Positions 1-8,288 are shown, counted from the stretch's first letter. The stretch is 17,101 bases of DNA from CALZKI01 sp045124055 (GCA_045124055.1 JBGVKZ010000010.1:1-17101); one strand, 5' to 3'. A program made the numbers and translations. Notes: a model not told the origin generated them from the letters alone.

Positions 1-257
1 TTCAAATATGATTCATCATATATTAGTGACAATTTATTTGAGGGTACATTATCTCCAGGAATAACAAGACCTACTATATGCTCATCTTCCCACGCTGCAA
101 CATTCTTAAACTTTGTCCCAACGAATAAATTCTTTTTATCCCATGTATAATACATCTCATCAAATACATTCTGTACTTTGTTATAAAGAATGAATAAACT
201 ACTTGATGTCGCTATTATAATTCCTAATAATACATATAATAATATTTTCTTTTTCAT
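1..257 (-). CDS. TipC-like membrane-anchored immunity protein (3' end outside the window)
   Basis: Only the first 85 codons are present. The start is ATG at 257 with an AGGGGAA ribosome site just upstream, 8 bases after the TAG stop of the toxin's second frame. The product begins with MKKK and a single hydrophobic segment (about residues 5-24), followed by NVFDEMYYTWDKKN and later AAWEDEHIVGLVIPG. From memory, an NVFDEMY-type block after an N-terminal anchor is typical of TipC-family immunity proteins, which face the outside and block TelC-type LXG toxins that act on lipid II. The anchor suggests the protein lies outside the membrane, where such a toxin would act. Position immediately after the toxin is the usual place for immunity genes. 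The anchor is directly visible; the TipC assignment rests on motif recall and gene order. Confidence 0.6.
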   Translation of the reverse strand, partial: MKKKILLYVLLGIIIATSSSLFILYNKVQNVFDEMYYTWDKKNLFVGTKFKNVAAWEDEHIVGLVIPGDNVPSNKLSLIYDESYL

Positions 258-265
258 TTTTTCCC

Positions 266-721
266 CTAATCTACACCTGTTCCTTCATTTTTTAATTTAA
301 CAAGAAAATTATAACTTTCTTCCCATTTATCCTTTAATGCCTCTAATGAACTAACTCCTGCTCGCTCTAAAATCACACCTTCGACCTCAGCATACTCATT
401 ATTCTCAAGAAATTCGGCTGCTCTATTTTCTCCGCCATTACTTTCTTTATAATAATCATTAATTGCTTCCATTAGAGACGTATTTTCATCTATTCGATGT
501 ATGATATTATCTGCGTCTAAATCTGCCATATAATCATCATTACCAAAGGAAGTATTGTTATTTAATACAGCTTCTAAATCACCATACATACTGCCTTCAT
601 CTTTTGTTCCCCAAAATGCATTCCAATTATCAACCGGACTTATTTCTTCTTTGACTCCTGGCCACGTCGCATCACCTAGCCACCCTGTATAATCAATTCG
701 AGTTTTCTCGCTATCCCACAT
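266..721 (-). CDS. C-terminal part of a TelC-like LXG toxin, in the -1 frame relative to its N-terminal part
   Basis: This 151-codon frame begins at an ATG inside the end of the preceding frame (46-base overlap) and has no Shine-Dalgarno site in front, so independent initiation is unlikely. It carries GWLGDAT (residues 13-19) and the acidic block TSFGNDDYMADLDADN (57-72), then a helical end. I recall closely similar blocks, of the form SFGxDDYxADLDAxNI, near the C-terminus of LXG effectors of the TelC kind; TelC hydrolyses lipid II outside the membrane and depends on an Asp-rich active site. The upstream frame lacks these blocks and would therefore end without its catalytic tail. Most probably the two frames encode one protein of about 570 residues joined by a -1 shift at 727-733. 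It could instead be the broken tail of a pseudogene. Confidence 0.7.
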   Translation of the reverse strand: MWDSEKTRIDYTGWLGDATWPGVKEEISPVDNWNAFWGTKDEGSMYGDLEAVLNNNTSFGNDDYMADLDADNIIHRIDENTSLMEAINDYYKESNGGENRAAEFLENNEYAEVEGVILERAGVSSLEALKDKWEESYNFLVKLKNEGTGVD

Positions 722-1977
722 CGTAACTTTTTTGTAAAAATATTAACAACAAAAGAGGAGTTTTTAAGTCCTTCTACATCATCTGGTGCCAATGCGGCAG
801 AAATAGTATACATCATATGAGCAAAATCGGGTTTATTTTCATACATATTATAAAACCTTCTATAATTCTCCATATATGTATCTTTATCAAGTTCTGTAAG
901 TCCCAAACCTTTTTTCATTTTCTCATAATATATATGTCCGTCTTGGCCTTTTAGTTCTCCATATATGTATTTCGGTATTGTCTTTACATCTCCACTACAA
1001 ATGGAATGCTGCAATCTTACTGTATAATATAGATAATTATAATCGTCTTCACTAATTCCAAGCCCAGTGATATACCCTTGCGAATCATAGTCATTGACAC
1101 AGCCTGCCCCTGCTGCCCAGGCACCTTCCATAAAACTGCTTTCAGCACTCTCGTTATAAAATAGTTGGCTGAGAGTACGAGCAAATAAGTAGTCTACTTC
1201 TTGCTGTGTCGCATTGGGATTTTTTGATTTTATTGCCAAATAAAAATTCCACATAATATTGACGGTTCGCTCATCAAAACCAAATTGCTCTTGCATATTT
1301 TCCTTAAAATATCTTTGCATAAGACCGGTTGCAATGCCACTTTGTATAGCCTCTCTTGAAGCAGACAATGAACTAACTACATATACCCCGCCTTGAAATG
1401 CATCTCTCATTCCTCTTAACATATTGGTGGCAATAAGTCGCATAGGTGAACCTGAGGAGAATAGTGTACTCGTTCTTGCATCTATGGAATCGTATTGTTC
1501 TATCTTATTATTGCAATGCGTAATAATAGCCTGATGATTTTCTGCTTCCTTTTCATAATCGCAGGCTTCCTGCTCGAAAATTTCCGCCATTTGAGGACTT
1601 ATTTCACTATATTGGCGTGCATTTTGACGCATCTTTTCTGCATTTTCCAGAGCATTTCTTTTATGATTTTCAGAAACACGTTTTATCTCAATGACACTTC
1701 CGTCCAGAACTTCTGAACCTACCATATTGTGTAAAGCCCGGTAATCCGCAATATCTAAATCATTTGCTAATTTCATAGCACGAATTACTAATTTATAGTC
1801 ACTTACTTTTTGCTTTAGTGCATCAAAAGACTCACTTTTAATTTCACCATCATCGATAAAATTATCCAAACTGTTATTTGCTAAATCTAGTGCCATATTG
1901 TCTGCCTGCAACTTCATAATTGCCGCATTACATTGTGCCTTCAATTTGCACGGCACTAACCTTGAACTTTGCTGCAT
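676..1977 (-). CDS. LXG-domain T7SS effector (TelC-like), N-terminal and middle part; C-terminus in another frame
   Basis: Start ATG at 1977 has an AAAGGGGAA ribosome site and follows the upstream stop by 12 bases. Residues 1 to about 175 form a long helical region fitting the LXG targeting domain, ending in a typical CNNKIEQYDSIDARTSTLF stretch. A glycine/alanine-rich stretch (about 185-205) and a helical toxin region follow, including a block around LQHSICSGDVKTIPKY. LXG proteins are exported by type VII secretion and kill neighbouring bacteria. The last 16 residues of this frame (LRCGIARKLELIIQGG) look non-native: the conserved end continues in the overlapping -1 frame. The last shared codons are AAA AAG within A_AAA_AAG. 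Without a shift, the product would be 433 residues long and probably inactive. Assignment to LXG is fairly safe from domain layout and neighbours; TelC-like activity is an inference. Confidence 0.75.
   Translation of the reverse strand: MQQSSRLVPCKLKAQCNAAIMKLQADNMALDLANNSLDNFIDDGEIKSESFDALKQKVSDYKLVIRAMKLANDLDIADYRALHNMVGSEVLDGSVIEIKRVSENHKRNALENAEKMRQNARQYSEISPQMAEIFEQEACDYEKEAENHQAIITHCNNKIEQYDSIDARTSTLFSSGSPMRLIATNMLRGMRDAFQGGVYVVSSLSASREAIQSGIATGLMQRYFKENMQEQFGFDERTVNIMWNFYLAIKSKNPNATQQEVDYLFARTLSQLFYNESAESSFMEGAWAAGAGCVNDYDSQGYITGLGISEDDYNYLYYTVRLQHSICSGDVKTIPKYIYGELKGQDGHIYYEKMKKGLGLTELDKDTYMENYRRFYNMYENKPDFAHMMYTISAALAPDDVEGLKNSSFVVNIFTKKLRCGIARKLELIIQGG
727..733 (-). promoter_or_regulatory. 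A_AAA_AAG slippery heptamer joining the two toxin frames
   Basis: Read on the minus strand, the first frame passes through ACA AAA AAG, so the heptamer A AAA AAG lies in the exact phase used for -1 slippage, as in dnaX. A -1 slip yields GTT ACG ATG TGG, which enters the second frame. That frame has a TAA stop only a few codons upstream (about 736-738), so the join must occur in this short window. A weak hairpin, CGAG-AAAA-CTCG, lies about 16 bases downstream; no obvious Shine-Dalgarno-like stimulator sits at the usual distance upstream. The same spot is also a homopolymer prone to mutation or base-calling errors. Confidence 0.5.
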
Positions 1978-1989
1978 AGTAATTCCCCT

Positions 1990-2367
1990 TTACTCTTTAT
2001 TCTGCTGGTTTTTCTTTTCCTTATCTTTTTCTATTTTGTATAAAATATCCTCTTGCTTTGCTTCATAGTCTTTGATTTTCTCTTTTGCGAAATATTCTAA
2101 ATCCTCTAGCCGCTCCATTCTTTTATTTCGCGTGGAGCTAAGAAAATATTGTTGTTCTTCAATAAGATTTGCAAGCTTCTTATCTTCCGAATTACACATA
2201 CTTCTGATTTCATCTAAATCGTGACCTCTTTTGAGCATATCACAGTCGGCATCTTCTATATCTTCCATACTACGATTGGAATAATCCAGAAAACCTTCTT
2301 TTTCTTCTTCCAGTTGTCTATGAAGCCTTTGTAAATCTTCCCTTTCTATCCCTTTTACATTATCCAT
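1990..2367 (-). CDS. Small coiled-coil protein, probably LXG-associated (Lap2-like)
   Basis: The product is 125 residues, very rich in Glu, Lys and Asp, with almost no hydrophobic segment. It reads as one or two long helices (for example LHRQLEEEKEGF and EDLEYFAKEKIKDYEAKQ) and ends in a charged Lys/Gln tail. The start ATG at 2367 has GGGAG eight bases upstream. It sits 18 bases after the small WXG100-like gene and 12 bases before the toxin. LXG operons commonly carry two small helical genes ahead of the toxin, whose products bind the LXG domain and help its delivery to the type VII secretion machinery. Nothing in the sequence alone proves that role; the coiled-coil nature is directly visible, while the partner role is inferred from position. 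Confidence 0.6.
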   Translation of the reverse strand: MDNVKGIEREDLQRLHRQLEEEKEGFLDYSNRSMEDIEDADCDMLKRGHDLDEIRSMCNSEDKKLANLIEEQQYFLSSTRNKRMERLEDLEYFAKEKIKDYEAKQEDILYKIEKDKEKKNQQNKE

Positions 2368-2385
2368 TTGTATTTCTCCCGCTGT

Positions 2386-2664
2386 TTACTGATGTTTCAC
2401 TAAGTTACCCAATTTTTCATCTAATTCCATAAATTCTAAACCTAATTCTTTGATGTTGACGGCTTCCTGGTTTAAAGCCTCACTAAAAGAAGCAATCGCA
2501 TTTTGAGTTCCCTGAAAGGTTTCCTTTGCCTTGGCATTTGCAAAAATAGTGCTTTCTTCGTCGCTAGCTGACAAAGTTTTCCTACATAACCCCTTAATAG
2601 CTCCTTTAATAACTTGTGAATCTGATTCAACAGCGGTTTGATTGATTTGTAAACTACCTGACAT
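2386..2664 (-). CDS. WXG100-like small helical protein, LXG-associated (Lap1 / DUF3130-like)
   Basis: I chose the ATG at 2664 (MSGSLQINQ) over the one at 2682, because AAAAGGGGAAG, a strong ribosome site, lies between them and fits only the inner start. That gives 92 residues. The layout is two helices: an N-terminal Ser/Val part, a SxSDEES turn, FANAKAKETFQGTQNAIASF, then a long second helix ending in ELDEKLGNL. I recall this pattern from the TIGR04197/DUF3130 family, small WXG100-like proteins encoded ahead of LXG toxins that pair with the LXG domain to form the export signal. It is the first gene of the secretion module here and lies 34 bases behind the TIM-barrel gene. Family call is moderately sure. 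Confidence 0.65.
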   Translation of the reverse strand: MSGSLQINQTAVESDSQVIKGAIKGLCRKTLSASDEESTIFANAKAKETFQGTQNAIASFSEALNQEAVNIKELGLEFMELDEKLGNLVKHQ

Positions 2665-2698
2665 TTTTCTTCCCCTTTTCATATGTACTTTTTAGAAA

Positions 2699-3469
2699 TT
2701 ACAACGCACTTACATATTCCAGTGCTTTTTTCTGTCTTTCGATTCCATTTACCTCTAAAAGCGTGGAAACATTTACGCCACACTTTTCGAGCAATTCTTT
2801 GTAATATGAATAATCTATTTTTCCCTCGCCCGGTGCAAGATGTAAATCAGACTTCATATCATGGTCATTTAAGTGCATATGTGCGATATAAGGTGCCATT
2901 TTTTCAACCCATTCGCTTAACGGCGTCTGGGTAAGGGCTGCATGTCCATAATCTAGGCAAAGTCGAATATTCGGTATGTCCTTTACTCGTTCCATAAATG
3001 AAATAAAAACATCTGGACTAAATTCAAAACTATTTTCCAAATATATCATAATATTGGGATATTTTTTTGCTAATCCTATAAATACTTCCTCTGCCGCATC
3101 AAGCCAGCCATTTATGTAATAATCTACGGTCAAGCCGCCAATTAATCCTGTATGGAAAATTACACCTTTTACACCCAGCCTGTCTGCAATCTCCATAGAA
3201 AGAGCAATTTGCTTTCTACTATATTCCCGAATAGTTGTATCTTGACTTCCTATACACAAATCGAGAAATATTCCGTGCAAAGTATCTTTGCTTCTATCTC
3301 TTTCAAGTCCCAAATAAAATTGGATTCTCTCCTCCAGCACCTCTTTATTTTCAAAAACAGGTGCTTTAAAGAAATCATTATATTCAAAAACTGCTTGATA
3401 TTTATTTGCTAACTCTAAAGTCTCTTCTATATTTTCGTACTCCGGTATTATATGCCATTGTCTATTCAT
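2699..3469 (-). CDS. Xylose-isomerase-like TIM-barrel protein (sugar phosphate isomerase/epimerase family)
   Basis: About 256 residues from ATG 3469, preceded by TGGAG at five bases; an earlier GTG at 3487 lacks a comparable site. The fold is indicated by strands ending in likely metal ligands: GVIFHTGLIGG, MIYLENSFEF, LCLDYGHAAL, IAHMHLNDHD, then GEGKIDY and LLEVNG. The Glu, Asp/His, His and final Glu fit the divalent-metal site of AP-endonuclease-2/xylose-isomerase-like barrels. Members isomerise or epimerise sugars, inositols or similar compounds, or are nucleases; the sequence does not tell the substrate. No signal peptide, so cytoplasmic. It sits between the FecR genes and the secretion module in the same transcription direction, and I see no functional link to either. 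Confidence 0.8.
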   Translation of the reverse strand: MNRQWHIIPEYENIEETLELANKYQAVFEYNDFFKAPVFENKEVLEERIQFYLGLERDRSKDTLHGIFLDLCIGSQDTTIREYSRKQIALSMEIADRLGVKGVIFHTGLIGGLTVDYYINGWLDAAEEVFIGLAKKYPNIMIYLENSFEFSPDVFISFMERVKDIPNIRLCLDYGHAALTQTPLSEWVEKMAPYIAHMHLNDHDMKSDLHLAPGEGKIDYSYYKELLEKCGVNVSTLLEVNGIERQKKALEYVSAL

Positions 3470-3500
3470 AAAAACTCCATTTCTCACTCTTTATATCTTA

Positions 3501-4880
3501 TTAAGAACCTGTATATCCACAAGAACATTTAAATTCACACCAGTTTTCAAAATCTTCATCTATGGTAGTAACTGTTCCATATGTATTTATGTCACCGCCT
3601 GTGGCATTACATCTTGAACAATTAATATACACGTATAGATACACCTGGTCGCCTACTTTGTATGGACCCACACCTTGTGTAATATGACCACATGAAGGTG
3701 TATGTTCATAGAGATGTCCTAACGCCGCCGTTGTCATTGTTTCTACTTCACCACAAACACTACAAGTACGTTCTTTCTCTCCTTGTGTTGTGCAAGTAGC
3801 GGCAACTTTTTCATTCCATTCGCCATATTTATGACTTGTCGTTTCAATTTCTCTCGTTTCCACTTCCCCACAAATACCACAAGTCCTTATTTCTTCACCC
3901 TTTTCTTTACAAGTTGCCTCTTTTTTAATACTCCAGTTATCAAAAACGTGCTCGATAACCTCAATTTCTCTTGACTCAATGACTTCTCCACATTCTGTAC
4001 AAACTATGGCTTCAACTCCTTCTTCCTTACAGGTTGGTTCAACTTGAACTTCCCATTCTCCAGGTGTATGGTCTTTTAATTTTTCTTCATTTATACCATT
4101 GAGCGATTGATTACCAGATTTTACAGCCTTTTTTAAAGTATCCTCATCAACACAAAGTTCTCTACCGGATTCTATTGTAGAAATAATAAAATCTGACATA
4201 GATTCTGAATATTCTTCATAAGGAATTTCATCTTCTCCAATTACAAATTCCGAAATTTCGGCATTACTATGTACCAGTGCTGATTTACCTGCTTCAATCT
4301 TACTTTCTTCCCCAGTTTTCACTCCATCTTCTGTATGTAAATCTACTTTTACAGCACCTTCTAATACATCAATTCTCGTATAGTTTTCGCCATTTTCATC
4401 TTTATATATAGACATACGGAAAACCGTACCACGCACACTCATAACGGAGTTTGGAGTTTGTACATCATAAACTTCTTCTTCTCCTAATTTATTGTCGATT
4501 CGGCATAAAACAGAGCCTTCCTCCAAATGAATTCTTGTCTTTGTGGTACCCTTTTCGCTATTTCCTGTTGCTTCCACCCTGAATTTTGTACCAGCATCTG
4601 CAAACATATATTTATCCATATCAAATAGTAACGTCATATTTGCATTATCCTGCACACTAACGCTATTACCCGATTCCAAATGCATACCTTCATAGGCATT
4701 TAAAAGATTGCCCTCCACATCTGTTACGATTGTCTGGCCAACTAATTCTTCTATTTCGATAGTACGATAATCTTCCGGTTTAGAAATTAATATTACTGTG
4801 ACGATAATTGCGGCTATTACCAAAATAACGCTGCAGCCTAAAGTCACTTTACCTTTTGTTGTAGTTAAAAACTTCTTCAC
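3501..4880 (-). CDS. Membrane-anchored FecR-domain protein with three cysteine repeats
   Basis: Starts at GTG 4880 behind GGGAGG. A short basic tail and one transmembrane segment (about residues 11-33) place the rest outside. Residues about 40-185 are a FecR domain, with the hallmark TPNSVMSVRGTVFRMSI, followed by a Glu-rich linker. Three repeats of about 39 residues follow (about 270-385), each of the form W-x(n)-TC-x(8)-C-x2-C-G-x(n)-GH/EH, then a C-terminal module with CSRC and CSCGY. The cytoplasmic tail is only about ten residues, so it cannot be a classical FecR anti-sigma factor, which needs an inner sigma-binding domain. The pairs of cysteines could bind metal or form disulphides. It is a shorter paralog of the gene 20 bases upstream. 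Role unknown; probably envelope sensing or wall binding. Confidence 0.8.
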   Translation of the reverse strand: MKKFLTTTKGKVTLGCSVILVIAAIIVTVILISKPEDYRTIEIEELVGQTIVTDVEGNLLNAYEGMHLESGNSVSVQDNANMTLLFDMDKYMFADAGTKFRVEATGNSEKGTTKTRIHLEEGSVLCRIDNKLGEEEVYDVQTPNSVMSVRGTVFRMSIYKDENGENYTRIDVLEGAVKVDLHTEDGVKTGEESKIEAGKSALVHSNAEISEFVIGEDEIPYEEYSESMSDFIISTIESGRELCVDEDTLKKAVKSGNQSLNGINEEKLKDHTPGEWEVQVEPTCKEEGVEAIVCTECGEVIESREIEVIEHVFDNWSIKKEATCKEKGEEIRTCGICGEVETREIETTSHKYGEWNEKVAATCTTQGEKERTCSVCGEVETMTTAALGHLYEHTPSCGHITQGVGPYKVGDQVYLYVYINCSRCNATGGDINTYGTVTTIDEDFENWCEFKCSCGYTGS

Positions 4881-4899
4881 TTTATCCTCCCATTAATTA

Positions 4900-6468
4900 T
4901 TAATTTGAACTATATCCACATGAACATGTAAATCTAGGACTTGCATCTGAAAATACTTCTATTACTGTTCCTGTTACCCTTAATCCATCTTGTTCATCTC
5001 CACATCTATTACAATTCAAATAAATATAAACACTAACTGGTCCGCCAACCGTGTATGGTCCACTTCCTTCAGCTACATGATAACAAGATGCTGTATGAGT
5101 ACACTCATGTCCTAATGCTGCAATTACCTGTGTTTCACTTGCACCACAACTATTACACGTATGCTTTTGTAAACCTTCTTCTGTACAAGTTGCCGCAGTT
5201 ATAACATTCCAGCTGCCATAATTATGCCCTTTCGCACTAATACTTTCTGTTTCCGTTTCACCACACATACTACAAGTACGTGCTTTTTCACCACTTGCTA
5301 CACAAGTAGGAGCTGTAGTTTCACTCCACTCACTAAAACTATGTTCTATTTTTTCTACATTTCTTGACTTTACATCTTTGCAAATTTTACAGGTTTTTTC
5401 CTGCTTTCCTTCTTCTGTGCAGGTTGCATTTTTCACTGTAACCCATTCGCCATAATCATGTTCACCTAACTCTAATTCTCTTGTCTCTATCACTTCACCA
5501 CATTCTGTGCAAGATATAGCCTCTACACTCTTTTCTATGCAAGTTCCCTCAGACTGTAATTCCCACTCCCCTTTTATATGTTCTATTTTTTCCATTGGTT
5601 CCACACGAACTATGGTATCACAAGTAGGACAATATATTTCCCTTTCACCTTCCTCGGAACAAGTAGGTTCTTTTTTAACCGTTGATTCCTCTGGGTGATT
5701 TTCTAATCCTGTATAATGCAAAAACAGATTCTTGCCTATGCAAATTTCTCTACCCGTATCCATAGTTTCTATAATGAATTCCGCCATTGGTTCTGAATAA
5801 TCTCCATAGGAAATATCACTTTCACCTATTACAAATTCTGAGACTTCTGTATTACTATGAACTAATCCTGACTGACCAGCTTCGATAATACCTTCTTCAC
5901 CGGTTTCTTCGCCATCTTCCGTATACAAATTTACTTTTACAGCACCTTCTAATACATCAATTCTCGTATAATTCTCACCACTTTCATCTTGGAAAATACT
6001 CATTCTAAAAATTGTTCCACGTACAGACATAACGGAATTTGGTGTTTCAACTTCATAAGTTTCGTCATCCCCTAATTTGCTGTCAAGCCTACATAACACT
6101 GAGCCTTCTTCCAAATGAATCTTTGTTTTTGTACTTGCTTTTTTACTGTTACCTGTTGCTTCCAGCCAGAACTTTGTACCCCCGTCTGCAAATACGTATT
6201 TATCTGCATCCAAAAGCAAAGTCATATTGGCATCTTGTTGTACTGTAACACTATCACCAGACTCTAAATGCATACCTTTATAAGCATCCTTGGAATTATT
6301 TTTCGCATCTTCCACAGTAATCTGGCCATTAATTTCCTCTACGGAAATAGTACGATAAGTATCATCTTTTGTAAGAACTATTGTAGCCACGACACCTGTT
6401 GTTACTAATACTACACTGGCTACACCTAAAATTATTTTTCCTTTTAATGTTGCCAAAAAACCTTTCAC
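4900..6468 (-). CDS. Membrane-anchored FecR-domain protein with five cysteine repeats
   Basis: I place the start at GTG 6468 rather than GTG 6477: AGGGG is eight bases before the former and directly abuts the latter, and the chosen start gives MKGFLATLKGK, aligning with the paralog's MKKFLTTTKGK. Length is 522 residues. One transmembrane segment (about 11-33), then a FecR domain (about 40-185) with TPNSVMSVRGTIFRMSI, a linker, five repeats of about 39 residues (about 265-460) with TC-x(8)-C-x2-C, and a final module containing CNRC and CSCGY. The first repeat is divergent (YCPTCDTIVR). It lies 20 bases behind the CHASE2 cyclase. FecR domains next to CHASE2 proteins suggest an extracellular sensing partnership, which is inference. 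Tandem duplication with different repeat number is directly visible. Confidence 0.8.
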   Translation of the reverse strand: MKGFLATLKGKIILGVASVVLVTTGVVATIVLTKDDTYRTISVEEINGQITVEDAKNNSKDAYKGMHLESGDSVTVQQDANMTLLLDADKYVFADGGTKFWLEATGNSKKASTKTKIHLEEGSVLCRLDSKLGDDETYEVETPNSVMSVRGTIFRMSIFQDESGENYTRIDVLEGAVKVNLYTEDGEETGEEGIIEAGQSGLVHSNTEVSEFVIGESDISYGDYSEPMAEFIIETMDTGREICIGKNLFLHYTGLENHPEESTVKKEPTCSEEGEREIYCPTCDTIVRVEPMEKIEHIKGEWELQSEGTCIEKSVEAISCTECGEVIETRELELGEHDYGEWVTVKNATCTEEGKQEKTCKICKDVKSRNVEKIEHSFSEWSETTAPTCVASGEKARTCSMCGETETESISAKGHNYGSWNVITAATCTEEGLQKHTCNSCGASETQVIAALGHECTHTASCYHVAEGSGPYTVGGPVSVYIYLNCNRCGDEQDGLRVTGTVIEVFSDASPRFTCSCGYSSN

Positions 6469-6488
6469 TCTTTGCACCCCTATTTCTC

Positions 6489-8288
6489 TTATTTTGTAAT
6501 TGAAGTAACGCTATAAACCATAATTTTGTTACTTTTACCTTTCAATTCCATTTCACCAATAGCCTCCGCTTCAATTCTGTCAGAAAGCTGCTGATATAAT
6601 TTGTCACTGATTAAAATTTGGCCCGGTTTTGCTCTACTTTCCAGTCTGGCAGCAGTATTAACGGTATCACCTATGGCTGTATAATCCATACGGAAATCAC
6701 AACCAATATTACCAACAACCGCATCACCACAGTTCACACCAATACCAAAACTGATTGTTCTTCCAAACTGCTCCATCAACTTCTTTTCCAGTTTTTCAGA
6801 GCCACTCTTAATATCCCAGGCAGTAGCAACCGCCTCATACAAATAATCTTTCAAATCAAATGGTGCATTGAATACCGCCATTGTGGCATCACCAATAAAC
6901 TTATCAAGCATACCATTGTGTTTAAAAATACACTCTGTTGTCAAAGACAGATATTCATTTAAAATATCAACAACCTGTTCAGGTAAAAGATTTTCAGACA
7001 TTGGTGTAAAACCACGAATATCTACGAATAAAACCGCAACTTCTCTCTTTTCACCACCCAGTTTAATCTCAAATTCTCCGCCTTTCGTAAGCTTATCAAC
7101 CACCTGTGGTGCCATATACTTTTTGAAGGTAGAAAGCATTTTCCTTCTACGAATTTTTTCCAACAAATATTTTTCAATTAAGAAATAAGCAATAATCAAA
7201 ATAAATACCAGTAATACATAAAACTGTGTTATGGTTTTACCGTTTAATGCAAGAATTCTTCCCACTATTATATGAATTCCCGCCAAAGCAACTGCTTCTA
7301 TAATTGCAAATAAAAGTTTCTGTTTTCTTGCAAAGTAGAAATAGAGATATGTAATCACCATCATAATAAGAGCATGAATTTCATCAGGGAATTTCGTCGC
7401 TGTTTTTCCATCCATCAAAGCTTGCAAAACATTGGCGTTAATTTCTACCCCATTCATATTTTGCCCTCTATTTACTGTTGCCTTATAAGAATCCTGCATC
7501 CCTGCTGCATATGCACCAACTAAAACAATACAATCGGTAAATTCGCTCTTTGGAACTGTTCCATTTAATACCTCTTTCAAAGAAAAATGAGTAAATTCAC
7601 CAACTTCTCCTGAGTAAAAAAAGGTCACCTGATTTTTCCCATTAACCTCAGGTTTTATAGGCGTTTCTCCCATTATTTCCATATAGTTTTCATATAGAGC
7701 ATATGCAAAACTTGTGCGATATCCATCTTCTGTCTCTGCAAATAATTGTGTATATCTTACAAAACCATCTTTTGCCTGTTGAACATTAGCAAAGCCACTC
7801 TTTGTAACTTCCTTTAGGGCATCAAAAGGCATTTCTTCCATTTCAATGTTCCAACTATCATAGTAATATTCACCATTTTCATCCGTTTTTGTCTCACCTC
7901 TATATACAAGATTCGTGGCAAGAACTACATTTCCTGCTTTTTTACATGCCTCAACAAGTCTCTCATCAGCCTCTTTATTTACCTCTGATTCTCCTATAAA
8001 CATAATATCAAAGCCCACCAAACTAGGTGCAGTTGCTTCGTCTTCACACAGCAACTCCACCAATTCAGCAGACTTTTCTCTAGACCAATTTGAAAAATTA
8101 CCATATTCTGTCAAAGTTTCCTCATCAATGGCGATAATTTTTATTTTTGAATTTGTACCCTGCAAATTAGAATATGCATTATCACATACAAAATAGTCCA
8201 CACTGGCAAAAGGCTCTAAAACAACTAAAAGCCCCATAATAATCGCCGGTATAAGTGGAAACAGAAAATCTTTTATTTTATTTTTCAT
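6489..8288 (-). CDS. CHASE2-domain class III adenylate cyclase, membrane bound
   Basis: Start ATG 8288 has AAGGAG eight bases upstream; GTG 8297 abuts that site and is unlikely. The 599-residue product has one transmembrane segment (about 9-28), an extracellular CHASE2 sensor domain (about 30-295, including IIAIDEETLTEYG, GFDIMF and GVEINANVLQAL), three transmembrane segments (about 303-373), and a cyclase domain from about 405. Catalytic signs are FVDIRGFT and FIGDATMAVF (metal-binding Asp), Lys in LDKFIGD and Asp in MDYTAIGD (adenine selection), and NTAARLES (Asn and Arg stabilising the transition state). All key residues are present, so it should be active and make cAMP, although cAMP signalling is poorly documented in clostridia. 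The two FecR genes directly follow and may modulate the extracellular sensor. Confidence 0.92.
   Translation of the reverse strand: MKNKIKDFLFPLIPAIIMGLLVVLEPFASVDYFVCDNAYSNLQGTNSKIKIIAIDEETLTEYGNFSNWSREKSAELVELLCEDEATAPSLVGFDIMFIGESEVNKEADERLVEACKKAGNVVLATNLVYRGETKTDENGEYYYDSWNIEMEEMPFDALKEVTKSGFANVQQAKDGFVRYTQLFAETEDGYRTSFAYALYENYMEIMGETPIKPEVNGKNQVTFFYSGEVGEFTHFSLKEVLNGTVPKSEFTDCIVLVGAYAAGMQDSYKATVNRGQNMNGVEINANVLQALMDGKTATKFPDEIHALIMMVITYLYFYFARKQKLLFAIIEAVALAGIHIIVGRILALNGKTITQFYVLLVFILIIAYFLIEKYLLEKIRRRKMLSTFKKYMAPQVVDKLTKGGEFEIKLGGEKREVAVLFVDIRGFTPMSENLLPEQVVDILNEYLSLTTECIFKHNGMLDKFIGDATMAVFNAPFDLKDYLYEAVATAWDIKSGSEKLEKKLMEQFGRTISFGIGVNCGDAVVGNIGCDFRMDYTAIGDTVNTAARLESRAKPGQILISDKLYQQLSDRIEAEAIGEMELKGKSNKIMVYSVTSITK

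Noticed and set aside
2683..2934. Plus-strand open frames opposite the minus-strand genes (this and about a dozen others between 1495 and 8628)
   Set aside because: All lie antisense to well-supported genes with good ribosome sites and motifs; they are shadows with random composition.
3501..6468. FecR proteins as anti-sigma factors for the ECF sigma gene in the same window
   Set aside because: They lack the cytoplasmic sigma-binding domain, and the sigma gene has its own coupled membrane partner several genes away.
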